Below are positions 47,291-56,992 of a stretch of DNA of 64,000 nucleotides, one piece after another. Location: positions 1 through 64,000 of the IMG/VR virus record IMGVR_UViG_3300028392_000054, one strand, 5' to 3'. Each line of letters begins with the position of its first letter. Within the stretch, counting starts at the first letter, position 1. Origin of the DNA: a virus. The translations under genes and the position numbers were made by a program. The notes beneath the pieces are model-generated. The model did no database searches. It worked only from the letters and a program-made list of their open reading frames with translations, and was not told the origin of the DNA.

Positions 47291-49531
47291 TTATTGAAGT
47301 CCGCCAGTAGCGGCAATAGTGAATGTACCTTTAATAGGAATTTCATTAGCGGCACAAACAATTCCAGATGTAACAACTCCATTTAAAGTAGTTGAATCTA
47401 CCGCTGTTACAGAAGCTAAGTTTAAGTATGTGCTAGGCGGCCAGCTAAACGAAAGGGCTGTACCGCTTGCTGTAACAGAACCAATAATTACTGAAATAGT
47501 AATTGAGGCTGCACTTACTAATGTAACTATAGCTGGGTTATACGATTCAGTAGGTAAGTTAGTTCCAGTAACATACATACCTGCAACAATTCCTTTAGCA
47601 GCTGGAGTTGCAATAGGAATGGTGTAAGCTCCAGGAACCGTCACAGCTGATGATGTGACACCCGTAGGTGTTGCTGTACCCGCAGGTACTGTAATTGTTA
47701 CTGAGTTAGTAGTAACAGAGTTTACAGCGTATGTGCCGTCAAAAGTAGCTACGCCAGAAACTGTTATTATTTGTCCAGCGGTAATGTTGTGGTTATTTGG
47801 AAAAAATAATGTGGCAGTACCAGCAGTACGAGTATAGTAATAAACCCAATAGCGTTGTTCATTAGAGTTTTTACGTAAATGCTCAACAGTGGCATAATCA
47901 ACACCGTCAATATTTGTAATAGAATTTAAAACAAAATGTGGCGGAACCCTATCGGCAAAGAATGAGTTATTGTAAGAAACTAAACTAGATAAAGCATTTT
48001 GAACCTGAGTTACCACCGATGCTTGACTGTATTGTGGAAGCACATGCAAAGTCATATTAAGGTTAACAGGAACATATGTAGGAGGCAATACAGATAAGCT
48101 AACGTTAGGTGCAACTTTATCTGTAAAATAATTAACTACATCTGTTTTAAGTGTGGTAAAAGCACTGGTGTTACTACCAGTAGCAGTAACTACAGCATTA
48201 GGGCCAGCAGCAATTGCTGCTTTATTAGGAAGCGTAGTAATTCCAGAAGGTTTAGCTACAGTAAATTTTGTATTGTCTGCATATGTAACCATGGTAGGGG
48301 TGACTATATCATAAGTAACCCAGGTACATCCTGTAACTGTTACATAACTTTGATTGGTAACAAGGCTTGTAGTTGCAACAGTATAAGTAAGATATCCGGT
48401 ACCAGCAGTGCTATCGCTAGCCGTTTCAGCTACAGCAGTAATATTAGTAAATGGACCATAAGTATTTATGGCACTGCTACTAAAAGGTGCAATGTATAAA
48501 TTAACGTTAGACCAAACAGATGCGTCTGCGTTAGCTTTAGATATCCCAGATACTTGAAGAGCCAGATAACCGTAGTCTTTTAAAGATACCGCACGGCGTA
48601 GGGTTCTCAATGCCCTAGGTGCATTAACTCTAATAGAGTCAGTAGACTCAAGGTCTGCGCCACCAGTACCGGCATTAAGTTGAGTAACAGTTACATTGTA
48701 GCTACCAGTGAGAGTTTTTTGGGCTAAAGAACCTAAAGCAATGTTTCCAGCTGAGCCGACTCCGGTACGATAGGTAGCTGTAATTGTGTAAGTTGCAGGT
48801 GGGATACGACCACCAACTCCGTCACCAAATACAATATAGGTATAGCCATCTGCATCCATGTTTGTTGTAAAGGATGAATCGTAAGGGTTATTGTCTACAA
48901 GAGCAGAGCTGTATGTATATGGAACACCACCAACTTTTACGGTAATGTTGCTTCCAGTGCTGTTAATTACAACACCGGCTTGAGAAATTTTAAATACTTG
49001 ACTTGGTGTTCCATTAGAGGTTCCAAGTGATTCGTCAGTAGTTGTGATACCTTGAGTAGCGGTTGTATTGACCGTAACACCAAATGCTACAGACACATCA
49101 GAGTCAAGCTCAAATACTACTTGAGTGCTTTGCCCATTAACATTAGTTGTAGAAGCAACTTGAGTACCAGCTGGAATTGTTAAAGTTCCGCTAGCGTTAT
49201 TGTTTTTAATGGATAAAGATACTGTAGCTGCGCTGCTTGGGGTAGGAGTATAGCCAAGCATGTTAGCTATTTGCAGAACGCTAGCACGCTGGCTAGCGGT
49301 ACCTAAAAACCCTTCAGAAGCCATACGGTCAGTGTAAAAGCTAAGAATGTCACCAAGGTAAGCAAAGGTTTCAAGAAGGGCTACGCCAATGTCGGTCGGA
49401 TCGCTAACAGCCCAGGTAGGGTTGAATTGCTTAGCGATAGCAGTTAAGTCCGTTAAAATTGCTGTATAGTCACGTGAGACGTAGTCAATTTGCGGAATAT
49501 AGTTTTTAGTAACGCTAACGTTAGTAGCCAT
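47291..49531 (-). CDS. Baseplate J-like (gp47/T4 gp6) wedge protein
   Basis: A 746-aa protein. DYTAILTDLTAIAKQFNPTW, SDPTDIGVALLETFAYLGD and TQASVLQIANMLGYTPTPSS-like text (here ASQRASVLQIANMLGY) are the hallmark start of the J/gp47 family; VKTPRAL-type helix corresponds to DSIRVNAPRALRTL. A 'HNITAGQIITVSGVATFDGT' module interrupts the C-terminal part (about 577-610), shared with the sheath and fibre. Forms the baseplate wedge with gp25. Confidence 0.9.
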   Translation of the reverse strand: MATNVSVTKNYIPQIDYVSRDYTAILTDLTAIAKQFNPTWAVSDPTDIGVALLETFAYLGDILSFYTDRMASEGFLGTASQRASVLQIANMLGYTPTPSSAATVSLSIKNNNASGTLTIPAGTQVASTTNVNGQSTQVVFELDSDVSVAFGVTVNTTATQGITTTDESLGTSNGTPSQVFKISQAGVVINSTGSNITVKVGGVPYTYSSALVDNNPYDSSFTTNMDADGYTYIVFGDGVGGRIPPATYTITATYRTGVGSAGNIALGSLAQKTLTGSYNVTVTQLNAGTGGADLESTDSIRVNAPRALRTLRRAVSLKDYGYLALQVSGISKANADASVWSNVNLYIAPFSSSAINTYGPFTNITAVAETASDSTAGTGYLTYTVATTSLVTNQSYVTVTGCTWVTYDIVTPTMVTYADNTKFTVAKPSGITTLPNKAAIAAGPNAVVTATGSNTSAFTTLKTDVVNYFTDKVAPNVSLSVLPPTYVPVNLNMTLHVLPQYSQASVVTQVQNALSSLVSYNNSFFADRVPPHFVLNSITNIDGVDYATVEHLRKNSNEQRYWVYYYTRTAGTATLFFPNNHNITAGQIITVSGVATFDGTYAVNSVTTNSVTITVPAGTATPTGVTSSAVTVPGAYTIPIATPAAKGIVAGMYVTGTNLPTESYNPAIVTLVSAASITISVIIGSVTASGTALSFSWPPSTYLNLASVTAVDSTTLNGVVTSGIVCAANEIPIKGTFTIAATGGLQ

Positions 49532-49950
49532 TAGTTAATCTCCTGAAGCAAGTCACCAGAACGGTTGAATATTCCAGTATTAATTGTAACACTATCTGCC
49601 TCTCCGTTGGGCAGTCCATAGGTAATACTTACGGTTAAAGTGCCTGTAGCTGGGTCAAATAACGGACTAATTTGACGCAATTCAAGGTTTGGCAACCAAG
49701 CGGTAAAAGTTTGAGTAATGCTGTCTTTGGCTATTTGACCAGCCGTAGCTTCTGGTTCAAATACAACAGTATGCAAATTACTACCAAAATCAGGGCGCAT
49801 TAAGCGTTCTCCTGGCCTAGTTCCTAATACTAACAACACTCGTTGCTGCCATATTTTCTTAGGGTCGGTAGTAGCTGCAACCGTATTAATATAAGTGCCA
49901 GCAATGTTTTTGCTTAAAGAAAATGGGTAATTTATTACATTAATTGCCAT
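49531..49950 (-). CDS. gp25-like (W) baseplate wedge protein
   Basis: ATG 49950 (MAINVINYPF) overlaps the spike gene stop (TAATG); the upstream ATG is not used. NIAGTYINTVAATTDPKKIW, then VLGTRPGERLMRPDFGSNLH is the T4 gp25/phage W signature with the E-R-x-x-x-P-x-F-G core. A 139-aa protein. Acts as the start of the sheath-to-baseplate connection. Confidence 0.92.
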   Translation of the reverse strand: MAINVINYPFSLSKNIAGTYINTVAATTDPKKIWQQRVLLVLGTRPGERLMRPDFGSNLHTVVFEPEATAGQIAKDSITQTFTAWLPNLELRQISPLFDPATGTLTVSITYGLPNGEADSVTINTGIFNRSGDLLQEIN

Positions 49951-50180
49951 TAGAATGTTCCTAACCATAATGGGAAATCGGGGTCTCCGCCTTCAAACAT
50001 AATCCAACATAAATTTTCAGACACTACAGTATCATTTTTTCTAATAGGCCAAGCCCAATTAGTAACTTCAGTACCAAAAACTTGTGGGACTCTTACAGTA
50101 ATTCTGCCTAGGTTTTCAGGGTCATTAGTAGCTACTACTATGCCGCGATAAATTCCTTGGTATTTAATATCAGATTGCAT
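49950..50180 (-). CDS. Baseplate spike/hub OB-fold protein (gp5/gpV-type)
   Basis: A 76-aa protein. YRGIVVATNDPENLGRITVR followed by VPQVFGTEVTNWAWP is the OB domain of phage spike proteins (T4 gp5 N-terminus, P2 gpV). It ends FPLWLGTF without the lysozyme or beta-helix part, so this phage either uses a minimal spike or has the tip elsewhere. Directly follows the hub gene. Confidence 0.8.
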   Translation of the reverse strand: MQSDIKYQGIYRGIVVATNDPENLGRITVRVPQVFGTEVTNWAWPIRKNDTVVSENLCWIMFEGGDPDFPLWLGTF

Positions 50181-51480
50181 TAGACCTCAATTTTGCCCAT
50201 ACAGCTTCGGGCATACGTTCATCTACTATTTTATAATTTAAATCACGGTGAGTGGAGCCCCAACGAGAAGTGGCCACAAAAGGTCCGGTCTGAGCAGCTC
50301 GGTTAATTCTATTTACAAGCTCCGTTTGCTGATAACGTTTAGTAGTAATTGTAGGCAGATTTATAATTGTTTTAGGTTTAACGTTAGTATTTCTTTGATT
50401 TGGGATAAGTCTTCTTGTTGGGTTGACAGAAGGTACTTCAGGTATTCTAATGTCAGATGCCCTACCAAGAGAGTCAGATGCTACCATTAACTCACAAGTA
50501 TACATTTGCTGGTTTAAGTTATCTTCAACAACTTCATGGGTAACACTAAGTACTGTCCAATAGCCAGAGTATTCTGCGCCAACATTTTTAAGGTATACAG
50601 GTAAACATGGGCGCATAGAAGACACACCAATTGTCTGCACTTTAGCGGCGTAAGGAAATCTGCTGTACTCATCAGAAGCTTTTGCTAATTGATTAGCTGT
50701 CTGATAATCATTAGCCACTACACCCGTAGCATGGTCATCAAAAAACTCTTGATTAGAAAATTGGCGACTAGGGTTAAATGAAGTTTGCGTAGTTATCTTA
50801 AATTCTTGACCAGTAACAGGGTTTACACCCGCTACTGAAGTTGCAGCTTTTTTAAACCCAAACTGTCTTAAAGTTTCGCTAATAACAGTTTTAAATGAGT
50901 AAATAGGATTTGTAGGTTTAAACCCACCATCAGCTTTTTGAAAACTTACAGCTTCTGTAATAAGATTAGTAAAGTCCTCAGTAAGTGGTTGAAAATAAAT
51001 TTCAGTGTTTTCAGCTCTTAAAAAGTAACCAGACTGTTTAGCAAGGCGAACCATAAATTCCCAGTCAGTCATTCCAGCTTGAGCTAGTTGGTCATAGATA
51101 CGTGGGTGTGGCGTAACCTTATATGCAAAATTATATTTCTTAGCTATTTCAGCAACTATTTGATCGGCAGACATGTTTTGATAAATTTTTTGGCTAGCCT
51201 GTTTCATAACATATGATGCGCCAATAAAACCTACTTTTGTAAAGCTTTTAGTAGCAGACTGATTGCCTTGTAAATCATGCACATAACCGTGATAGTCTTT
51301 ATCTTTAATGGTAAGTATCATCAAAGAACCAGGTTTAATGTTTAACGGGTCTAAGTTCCAGTCTCTAAATTCAACAGTTGCGTAGTCATGAGCAAAAATT
51401 TCTTGAGTAAGGCTCACTCTATACACCCTTTTAGGTTGTATAGCACTAGTTGGAAAGTTAACGGTAACGTAATTAGACAC
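50170..51480 (-). CDS. Baseplate hub protein (gp27/VgrG-like)
   Basis: A 436-aa protein starting with GTG 51480. YVTVNFPTSAIQPKRVYRVS and AHDYATVEFRDW begin a gpD/gp27-type beta-barrel; ADQIVAEIAKKYNFAYKVT then YDQLAQAGMTDWEFMVRLAK is the typical helical insertion with DWEF-x-x-x-LA. The C-terminus is Arg-rich. Sits on the OB spike in the tail tip. Overlap on both sides supports co-translation. Confidence 0.85.
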   Translation of the reverse strand: MSNYVTVNFPTSAIQPKRVYRVSLTQEIFAHDYATVEFRDWNLDPLNIKPGSLMILTIKDKDYHGYVHDLQGNQSATKSFTKVGFIGASYVMKQASQKIYQNMSADQIVAEIAKKYNFAYKVTPHPRIYDQLAQAGMTDWEFMVRLAKQSGYFLRAENTEIYFQPLTEDFTNLITEAVSFQKADGGFKPTNPIYSFKTVISETLRQFGFKKAATSVAGVNPVTGQEFKITTQTSFNPSRQFSNQEFFDDHATGVVANDYQTANQLAKASDEYSRFPYAAKVQTIGVSSMRPCLPVYLKNVGAEYSGYWTVLSVTHEVVEDNLNQQMYTCELMVASDSLGRASDIRIPEVPSVNPTRRLIPNQRNTNVKPKTIINLPTITTKRYQQTELVNRINRAAQTGPFVATSRWGSTHRDLNYKIVDERMPEAVWAKLRSNAI

Positions 51481-51757
51481 GTGGAATCCTAATGTTTGTG
51501 CCAGCAGGTACGTTTAACCAGTCTGAAATCTTAGGGTTAAACTCAGCAATAATCCACCAACGAGTAGGAAACAAGAAAAACTTAGTGGCTAAGTTATCCA
51601 AGCGGTCACCGTTTTTCCATTCGTAATCAATATAGTTCAGTGCACCAAATTCGCTAAAATCATAGAATAAGACTGGCGCGTTTTCACCAGTAGGTTTTGT
51701 AGCAAAGTAATCTACTGTAGAGTCATAGTATCTTGAATCATTAGATGGTGCTGCCAT
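51473..51757 (-). CDS. gp53/LysM-type tail protein (94 aa)
   Basis: ATG 51757 has GGAGGACTTTAAA before it; an open stretch farther upstream overlaps the next gene and is not used. YIDYEWKNGDRLDNLATKFF then WWIIAEFNPKISDWLNVPAG is a LysM-like fold shared with T4 gp53 and phage baseplate proteins. Holds the wedge to the hub. Confidence 0.75.
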   Translation of the reverse strand: MAAPSNDSRYYDSTVDYFATKPTGENAPVLFYDFSEFGALNYIDYEWKNGDRLDNLATKFFLFPTRWWIIAEFNPKISDWLNVPAGTNIRIPRV

Positions 51758-51758
51758 T

Positions 51759-53171
51759 TTAAAGTCCTCCTCCGCCGCCGCCGCCGCTACCGCCGCCAGA
51801 ATAACCTTGGCCTCCAGAACCACCAGTATTGCTAATATCACTGCTAATACCAGCACTAGCGGTAGTAAGACCAGCAGTAGCCAATAGATTAAACGCAACT
51901 TGCACTGTACTTTGAATTGGAATCATATCTTGAGTAAACATAGTATGTGTAACAGCCATGTTAGTTACATAACCTAAATAAGATAATGGACCTATATCAA
52001 TATTTAATAGTGTAGGCATTAAGAAACCAATGTCAGCAGTAATTATACCACGGCCATTCTTCCAGTAATCTCCTCCAGCTGCGGTGCTTCCAGGACCTGG
52101 GCCATTGATAGCAGTATATAGATATTCAATATCCGCTAAAGTTCCACGTTGAAATAAATCAACAAGCTTTTTTTCAACAGTTTTTAAACGCCCATTTCTA
52201 AGCAAAGATGCAGTAAAACTTCCATTGTTTGAGTAGTAAGGAACAAAATTAGCCACATCAGCTTCTGTAATAAAGTTATTAGTTCCAGGATTACCTAGCG
52301 CACTACCAATATTACTAGGGCGTTTAAATAAAGCGTTTGCACAAGCAAAGTCATTTATACGATTAACTTCAATAGTAAATGATATAGATTCAGTAGCAGG
52401 AAACGCACCTACTTGACCTAGGAAACGGTCATTAACGTTTGGCGTAGCATCCATTTGAACAGATACGCTTGTACCAAAACTTGTAGGGTTCCACAAAAAC
52501 TGAAAGCCATATTTACGGTCAGCATTATCAATTTTTGTAGTTTTACCGTTGCCATCGATAGTGCTCAAAGAATTGTCTGTGGCTCTCCACCAAATACGGC
52601 CTCTGCGATAGCGGTCATCTGAAGCAGGCTTGTGGTTTTCAGGAGGCATGTTATTAGGGTCTGAGCTAGCAAATCTAGGCATACTCCATTTGTGTGGCGG
52701 CAAGTTCCACTGGTATTCCCCAGGATTTGCTGGAGCTACAGGAACCTTAACGTTAAACTTATTGTCAGAGGTAGCATTTACTTTTTGGTCAAATCTAGGG
52801 ATTACTTTTGTAATATCTCCATAAGTTATAGAAGGAGTAATTGACCCATTACCTTTAGTAAGTTTAATAGGCGAACCAATAGTTTGAATAGATGTTCCAT
52901 CTTTAGTAGATAAGCCAGGAGTGACTGAATCAAAAAAGAATTTGCCAGATGCGTTTGGCACAGTCGGAACATACTTATAACTTTTCTTTAATGAAGTAGT
53001 AATTCCAGGGCTAACTTCATAATTAACTGACGCTGGCAAAGTTGTAGAGGTATCCCCTACAACATAAGATGAGCTATCTACATATACGTTTACAATAGTG
53101 TTATTAGCATTAGTGCTTGTAATGTAGCCCATAGACCTTGCGCTTGCTGAGCTGCTAGTATTTCCCGCCAT
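51759..53171 (-). CDS. Tail/baseplate structural protein (470 aa)
   Basis: Beta-rich protein with FSTPMSAQ-like strands (for example VIPRFDQKVNATSDNKFNVK) and a C-terminal IGPLSYLGYVTNMAVTHTMF helix-strand segment, then a Gly/Ser tail (GGSGGQGYSGGGSGG). Place between tape measure and LysM protein suggests a hub-proximal structural protein. No family assigned. Confidence 0.55.
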   Translation of the reverse strand: MAGNTSSSASARSMGYITSTNANNTIVNVYVDSSSYVVGDTSTTLPASVNYEVSPGITTSLKKSYKYVPTVPNASGKFFFDSVTPGLSTKDGTSIQTIGSPIKLTKGNGSITPSITYGDITKVIPRFDQKVNATSDNKFNVKVPVAPANPGEYQWNLPPHKWSMPRFASSDPNNMPPENHKPASDDRYRRGRIWWRATDNSLSTIDGNGKTTKIDNADRKYGFQFLWNPTSFGTSVSVQMDATPNVNDRFLGQVGAFPATESISFTIEVNRINDFACANALFKRPSNIGSALGNPGTNNFITEADVANFVPYYSNNGSFTASLLRNGRLKTVEKKLVDLFQRGTLADIEYLYTAINGPGPGSTAAGGDYWKNGRGIITADIGFLMPTLLNIDIGPLSYLGYVTNMAVTHTMFTQDMIPIQSTVQVAFNLLATAGLTTASAGISSDISNTGGSGGQGYSGGGSGGGGGGGL

Positions 53172-55354
53172 TAGTGTCTTCCTCCTGAGCCTCTAGCCTC
53201 ATCTTTAATTGCTTCATCAGCTAAATATTGTTTAATAGCTTCTACAATTCCTACGGTATCTTGAGCACCATTAACATTAATAGTAATATTTCTAGCAATA
53301 CCTATTTCTTTAGTTCCCCATTCATCAGCTTTTACAGCTACATTTAATGCTTCAAGGCCTTTATCTTTTTTAAGCACAGTAGCAATATCTTTAAAATTAT
53401 CTTGTTGCAAAGTTGCAATAGTCGCCGCAATTCCGGCATCTTCATTAGCAAATTCTTGCACACCGCCATTTGGATTTGATAATGACCAGCCAGCATAATT
53501 TTTAGCAATTGAATTACCGTCAGAACGAGTAGTGTTTAACGGGTTATTCCAACCTTGATAGTTATTACCAGAAGAGCTTTCTGAGGAAGCCCAAGATACC
53601 ATAGCAGCTAAATTTGATTTAGTTACCGGAGCGCCCATGCCTTTTAGTACTTTTCCAGCCCACCCTAAAATGCTGTCGTTAGACTGTTTAAATCCTTTAG
53701 GATGAAGTTTTTGATTTCTTAATTCGGAAGAATCATGAGTTTCTTTTTTAGGTTTAGGAATAATTGTGTTTCCACCGCCACCCCCGCCAGTAGGGCTTCC
53801 TCCAGGAAATCCGTTATTACCCGTACCTGAAGTTCCGTTGGGGGTCATTCCGTTAGTGCCATTCGAGCTGTTGTCGTAGTTTTGATTAAGCATCAAACTA
53901 CCTAAAATTCCTACGTCCCAACCGCTACCTGCCCAAGCAGAAGTTCCGCTATCAGGAGTGCTCTTACCAGACATAATGTCCTTGTACCATTGCTCATCAC
54001 GTTGTTGCGTAACGTTTCTAGATATAGCTCCCACACCTAAAGCAAGAGCTGCGGCTAAAGCAACATATTTAATTGCTTTAATTCCTTCCAGAGAAACATC
54101 AGCAGCGCCTTTAGTTGCATCAATAAGTCCTTTAATAAGGATACCTCCGGTGCCATTACCTGCTCCACCTAGAGTTTGGCTAAACGTGGTTGCTGTAACT
54201 AAACTTTCCATTAAAGGCATCATTGCTGTAGCCATTGTAGTAAAACTTGTAATTAAATCATTAGCGCCTTGAATACCTAAAACACCACCTGTTGTATAGG
54301 CGTTTACGTTTGCACTACCTGCGGCATTTCTACGACCAATACTTTGAGTAATACCCGGGTTAGCGCCGGTAGTAAGAAGTTCTTTTTTACCCGCTTCGGT
54401 TTGATAACCGCCGCCAACTTTTGCACCATTATTTTTAGCAAATTGAAACAAATAAGAAATAACGGATTGTTTAAGAACAGCATCTGTTCCGAAATACTGG
54501 TCAAGCAACATGGCCACTGAGTTACCTGCTTGCAAAGAGTATGATAAATCAGCTTCAGTAATTCGTGCAGTTCCAGATTTACTGCCATTTAGTGAACGCC
54601 AAAGATCGCGTGCAATGTCTTCAACGTTGCGCATAAAACCATTTTGGTCACGTACGTTAATACCAATCATACGAAGCTTATTAATACTTGAGCCTTGGTT
54701 AAGGGCGCTTACCGCGTTCATACCACCTTCAAGACCAATACCCGGCATTACGTTAGAAATACCAGCTGTGCTGTTAATAATGGTGTTATAGTTTTTAAGG
54801 CCAGACATAAGGCCCATAGAGTTACCGGCCATAGTCGCATTAGCGGCGTCCATAGCGCTAATTGGAGTACCACGGCTAGACATAGAGGCAAACGCAAAAC
54901 CTCCACCTATGGTACCAATATTATCATTTTTTCTACTATACGACCCTTGGAAGAAACCAAAACGACGACGGGCTATATCGTTGGTTATATATTGCTCACC
55001 ATCAACACCCGTAGCAAGAGCAGTAAGAGCCGCACCCGCCATTGATTTTACGGCAGAAGAAAAACTACTCGCACTAGAACCAGAAGCGCTAGCGCCTCTT
55101 GGGCCACCCGGTCCACCCGGTCCACCCGGCTCTCCTGGCTCTGGCGGCTCACTAGGTTCCGACATAGAAGAAGCACCGCCACCACGACGTTTTTTACCAG
55201 AGTTTTGTAAATTACCAGCAATGCTTTTAGATAACTTTTCAGTTTCTTTAAGGGTAATATTAAGCTTTTTATATTCGTCGTTAAGATCAGCGACTAGGCG
55301 GGTTTTAGATGTACCTCCGCCTAAACCAAAAGAGCTTTTTACACTCGCCGCCAT
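53171..55354 (-). CDS. Tape measure protein with lysozyme-like domain
   Basis: A 727-aa protein. Long helical parts plus hydrophobic segments (AAALALGVGAISRNVTQ) are typical of tape measures. A Pro/Gly collagen-like stretch occurs near the N-terminus (EPGEPGGPGGPGGPRGASAS). Near residue 610, KSNLAAMVSWASSESSSGNN and PLNTTRSDGNSIAKNYAGWS resemble tail lysozyme-like domains of actinophages that open the wall during injection. Sets tail length. Downstream of the chaperone frameshift. Confidence 0.8.
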   Translation of the reverse strand: MAASVKSSFGLGGGTSKTRLVADLNDEYKKLNITLKETEKLSKSIAGNLQNSGKKRRGGGASSMSEPSEPPEPGEPGGPGGPGGPRGASASGSSASSFSSAVKSMAGAALTALATGVDGEQYITNDIARRRFGFFQGSYSRKNDNIGTIGGGFAFASMSSRGTPISAMDAANATMAGNSMGLMSGLKNYNTIINSTAGISNVMPGIGLEGGMNAVSALNQGSSINKLRMIGINVRDQNGFMRNVEDIARDLWRSLNGSKSGTARITEADLSYSLQAGNSVAMLLDQYFGTDAVLKQSVISYLFQFAKNNGAKVGGGYQTEAGKKELLTTGANPGITQSIGRRNAAGSANVNAYTTGGVLGIQGANDLITSFTTMATAMMPLMESLVTATTFSQTLGGAGNGTGGILIKGLIDATKGAADVSLEGIKAIKYVALAAALALGVGAISRNVTQQRDEQWYKDIMSGKSTPDSGTSAWAGSGWDVGILGSLMLNQNYDNSSNGTNGMTPNGTSGTGNNGFPGGSPTGGGGGGNTIIPKPKKETHDSSELRNQKLHPKGFKQSNDSILGWAGKVLKGMGAPVTKSNLAAMVSWASSESSSGNNYQGWNNPLNTTRSDGNSIAKNYAGWSLSNPNGGVQEFANEDAGIAATIATLQQDNFKDIATVLKKDKGLEALNVAVKADEWGTKEIGIARNITINVNGAQDTVGIVEAIKQYLADEAIKDEARGSGGRH

Positions 55355-55363
55355 GTTCTACCT

Positions 55364-55519
55364 TTATTTACGGGCTGCCCTAGACAGCCAATTTCTACGT
55401 TCTCTTACGGACAAACTTCTGATGTCAGACAGCGTCCAGCCGGGAAATGTTCTAGATAGTGCTTCATATTGGTCGAGTAGTTGTTCGTAATCTTTTTCTT
55501 TATAGACGAAACAAGTCAG
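55364..55519 (-). CDS. Frameshifted C-terminal extension of tail assembly chaperone
   Basis: A short frame without ATG, GTG or TTG starts at the stop of the preceding gene and reads VYKEKDYEQLLDQYEALSRT then DIRSLSVRERRNWLSRAARK. The 'I-R-x-L-S-x-R-E-R-x-N-W' pattern is that of chaperone extensions in myoviruses. It is reached only by +1 (or -2) slippage in the 18-base overlap, for instance TTT-C at the Phe before RL-stop (Phe UUU to UUC). The fusion would replace the last residues of the 266-aa product. Directly precedes the tape measure. Confidence 0.7.
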   Translation of the reverse strand: MTCFVYKEKDYEQLLDQYEALSRTFPGWTLSDIRSLSVRERRNWLSRAARK

Positions 55520-56300
55520 CTAACGACAGTGGAAGAGGGATATCCTCACCACAAGCCTCGCAAGTCGTCTTCACCTCCCCGAGGCGTGGGCCCGGGTTAC
55601 GCTTAATAATCTCATTAATCACACCGTCACGGTCAGCCATACCTAATGTAAGGGCAGTGCTAGCACCTAATGATGGCTCACCGTTTATTGATTTGAGACA
55701 TGAAGCGAGTAAAATGGTGTTGAGCTCTGAGTTTGTCTTATCAGAGTTTTCAACAAGTTTCCTTTGAGCAGCCCCAGTAGGAAGACCTACTACAATTGCT
55801 CCATGCTTTTTAGACATGTATGTAAAAGTTCTGTCATTGATTGGGTCTTCAAGCTCCCTGACAGGGACATCTTTAACCAAATCAACAGCTACTTCTAAAT
55901 CAGTGTTACAGTGTGGGCAAGGGAACTCATAGTCAACGGTATCGCCAAAAGTAACTCGACGAATACCAATCAACAAAGCGTCTCGGTCACCGCTCAATAA
56001 TTGGTCAAGGTCTGCCTTATCTACTGCGTTAGCTCCAATAGAAATTACGCCTCGCTGCAACATTGCAGCAAGTGCTTTACCGGCAGAACCGGCCTTTGAT
56101 ACAGCTTCTTCATCCATGCCGTTTAACTCACGAACTTCACCATATTTAATCAAAGAACCATCCTTAGCCAAGAACCCACCCGGAAGAATTACATTCGAGT
56201 TTGACGGTGCAACGGTTTTAATTTCGGCCTCTGGACCTTTTTCCAAATCCTGTGCGTACTGGGAAATAAGGTTTGGGTCGTTAGAGATATTGTTTGCCAT
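55500..56300 (-). CDS. Tail assembly chaperone / baseplate hub assembly (gpG-like, zinc-binding)
   Basis: A 266-aa protein. FPCPHCNTDL and TTCEACGEDIP are two C-x2-C knuckles, MDEEAVSKAGSAGKALAAML and a helical middle follow. Such proteins in T4-like and actinomyophages (gp26-like) are chaperones for the tape measure and end at a frameshift site, as seen here (last codons overlap the +1 frame). Place between tube and tape measure is canonical. Confidence 0.8.
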   Translation of the reverse strand: MANNISNDPNLISQYAQDLEKGPEAEIKTVAPSNSNVILPGGFLAKDGSLIKYGEVRELNGMDEEAVSKAGSAGKALAAMLQRGVISIGANAVDKADLDQLLSGDRDALLIGIRRVTFGDTVDYEFPCPHCNTDLEVAVDLVKDVPVRELEDPINDRTFTYMSKKHGAIVVGLPTGAAQRKLVENSDKTNSELNTILLASCLKSINGEPSLGASTALTLGMADRDGVINEIIKRNPGPRLGEVKTTCEACGEDIPLPLSLADLFRL

Positions 56301-56350
56301 GTTGTACTCCTAATTAGATATAGCTATTTTATCAGATTTTAAATGTTAAA

Positions 56351-56980
56351 TTACGTTAGTGTAGCTGATACGTTTGAACCAAAGTTAGCTAGCTGAACTG
56401 ATAGACCTTCGTGAACCAAAGTCATAGTTTCATACATCAATGAGTTGTCAGAAGCGCTTAGGTCTGAATAGCTAAGGCCTGAAATCCATGCGTTGTGCAC
56501 AATAAACTTCATCTTGTAAGAAGACTTATTAATGATGTCTGAGGCGCTAATAGCAGGAGCACCAGTAGCTGGGTGGTCTAGTACGTAGATATCCATGTCA
56601 CAGCGGAATGATGAACCATCTACTCCGGCAATACCTTCACCAGAGCTAGCAGCAAACAACTGCTTAAACCAGTTGATACCTTCGCTCTGACCTAGGATTA
56701 CACCACGTGAAAGAGTAATTGGCTGGAAAGTAACACGACCAGGAAGCTGGTGCAAAGATGTATTCATACCACCTTCACGGTAACTAATTCCATCAATAGT
56801 CATACCTAGACCTGATACAGATGTAAACCCGCCCTTGAACTTCAAGAAGCTGTTTACACCGGCAGCAGATGAACCTGGTACACCAGTATCTCCATTTATA
56901 CGGAAATCAACAATGAACCTAAAGTTTCTTAAAGGGTCAGTTTGTAGTTTTGAAAAGCGTGAAATTGCGCTCTGTGCCAT
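56351..56980 (-). CDS. Tail tube protein (gp19-like)
   Basis: A 209-aa protein. DPLRNFRFIVDFRINGDTG and KFKGGFTSVSGLGMTIDGIS and YREGGMNTSLHQLPGRVTF are the T4 gp19 family pattern. Length and position directly after the sheath agree. Forms the inner tube. It has an own good ribosome site GGAGGAAAAAT in the preceding gap. Confidence 0.92.
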   Translation of the reverse strand: MAQSAISRFSKLQTDPLRNFRFIVDFRINGDTGVPGSSAAGVNSFLKFKGGFTSVSGLGMTIDGISYREGGMNTSLHQLPGRVTFQPITLSRGVILGQSEGINWFKQLFAASSGEGIAGVDGSSFRCDMDIYVLDHPATGAPAISASDIINKSSYKMKFIVHNAWISGLSYSDLSASDNSLMYETMTLVHEGLSVQLANFGSNVSATLT

Positions 56981-56992
56981 TTATTTTTCCTC

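Noticed and set aside
51758-51898. Hydrophobic N-terminal extension of the LysM protein
   Set aside because: It is the Gly-rich end of the preceding gene in another frame; ATG 51757 has a strong ribosome site.
54909-55490. Plus-strand frame of 193 residues over the tape measure
   Set aside because: Antisense to a clear tape-measure gene; its Pro/Gly composition is a mirror of the collagen-like stretch.
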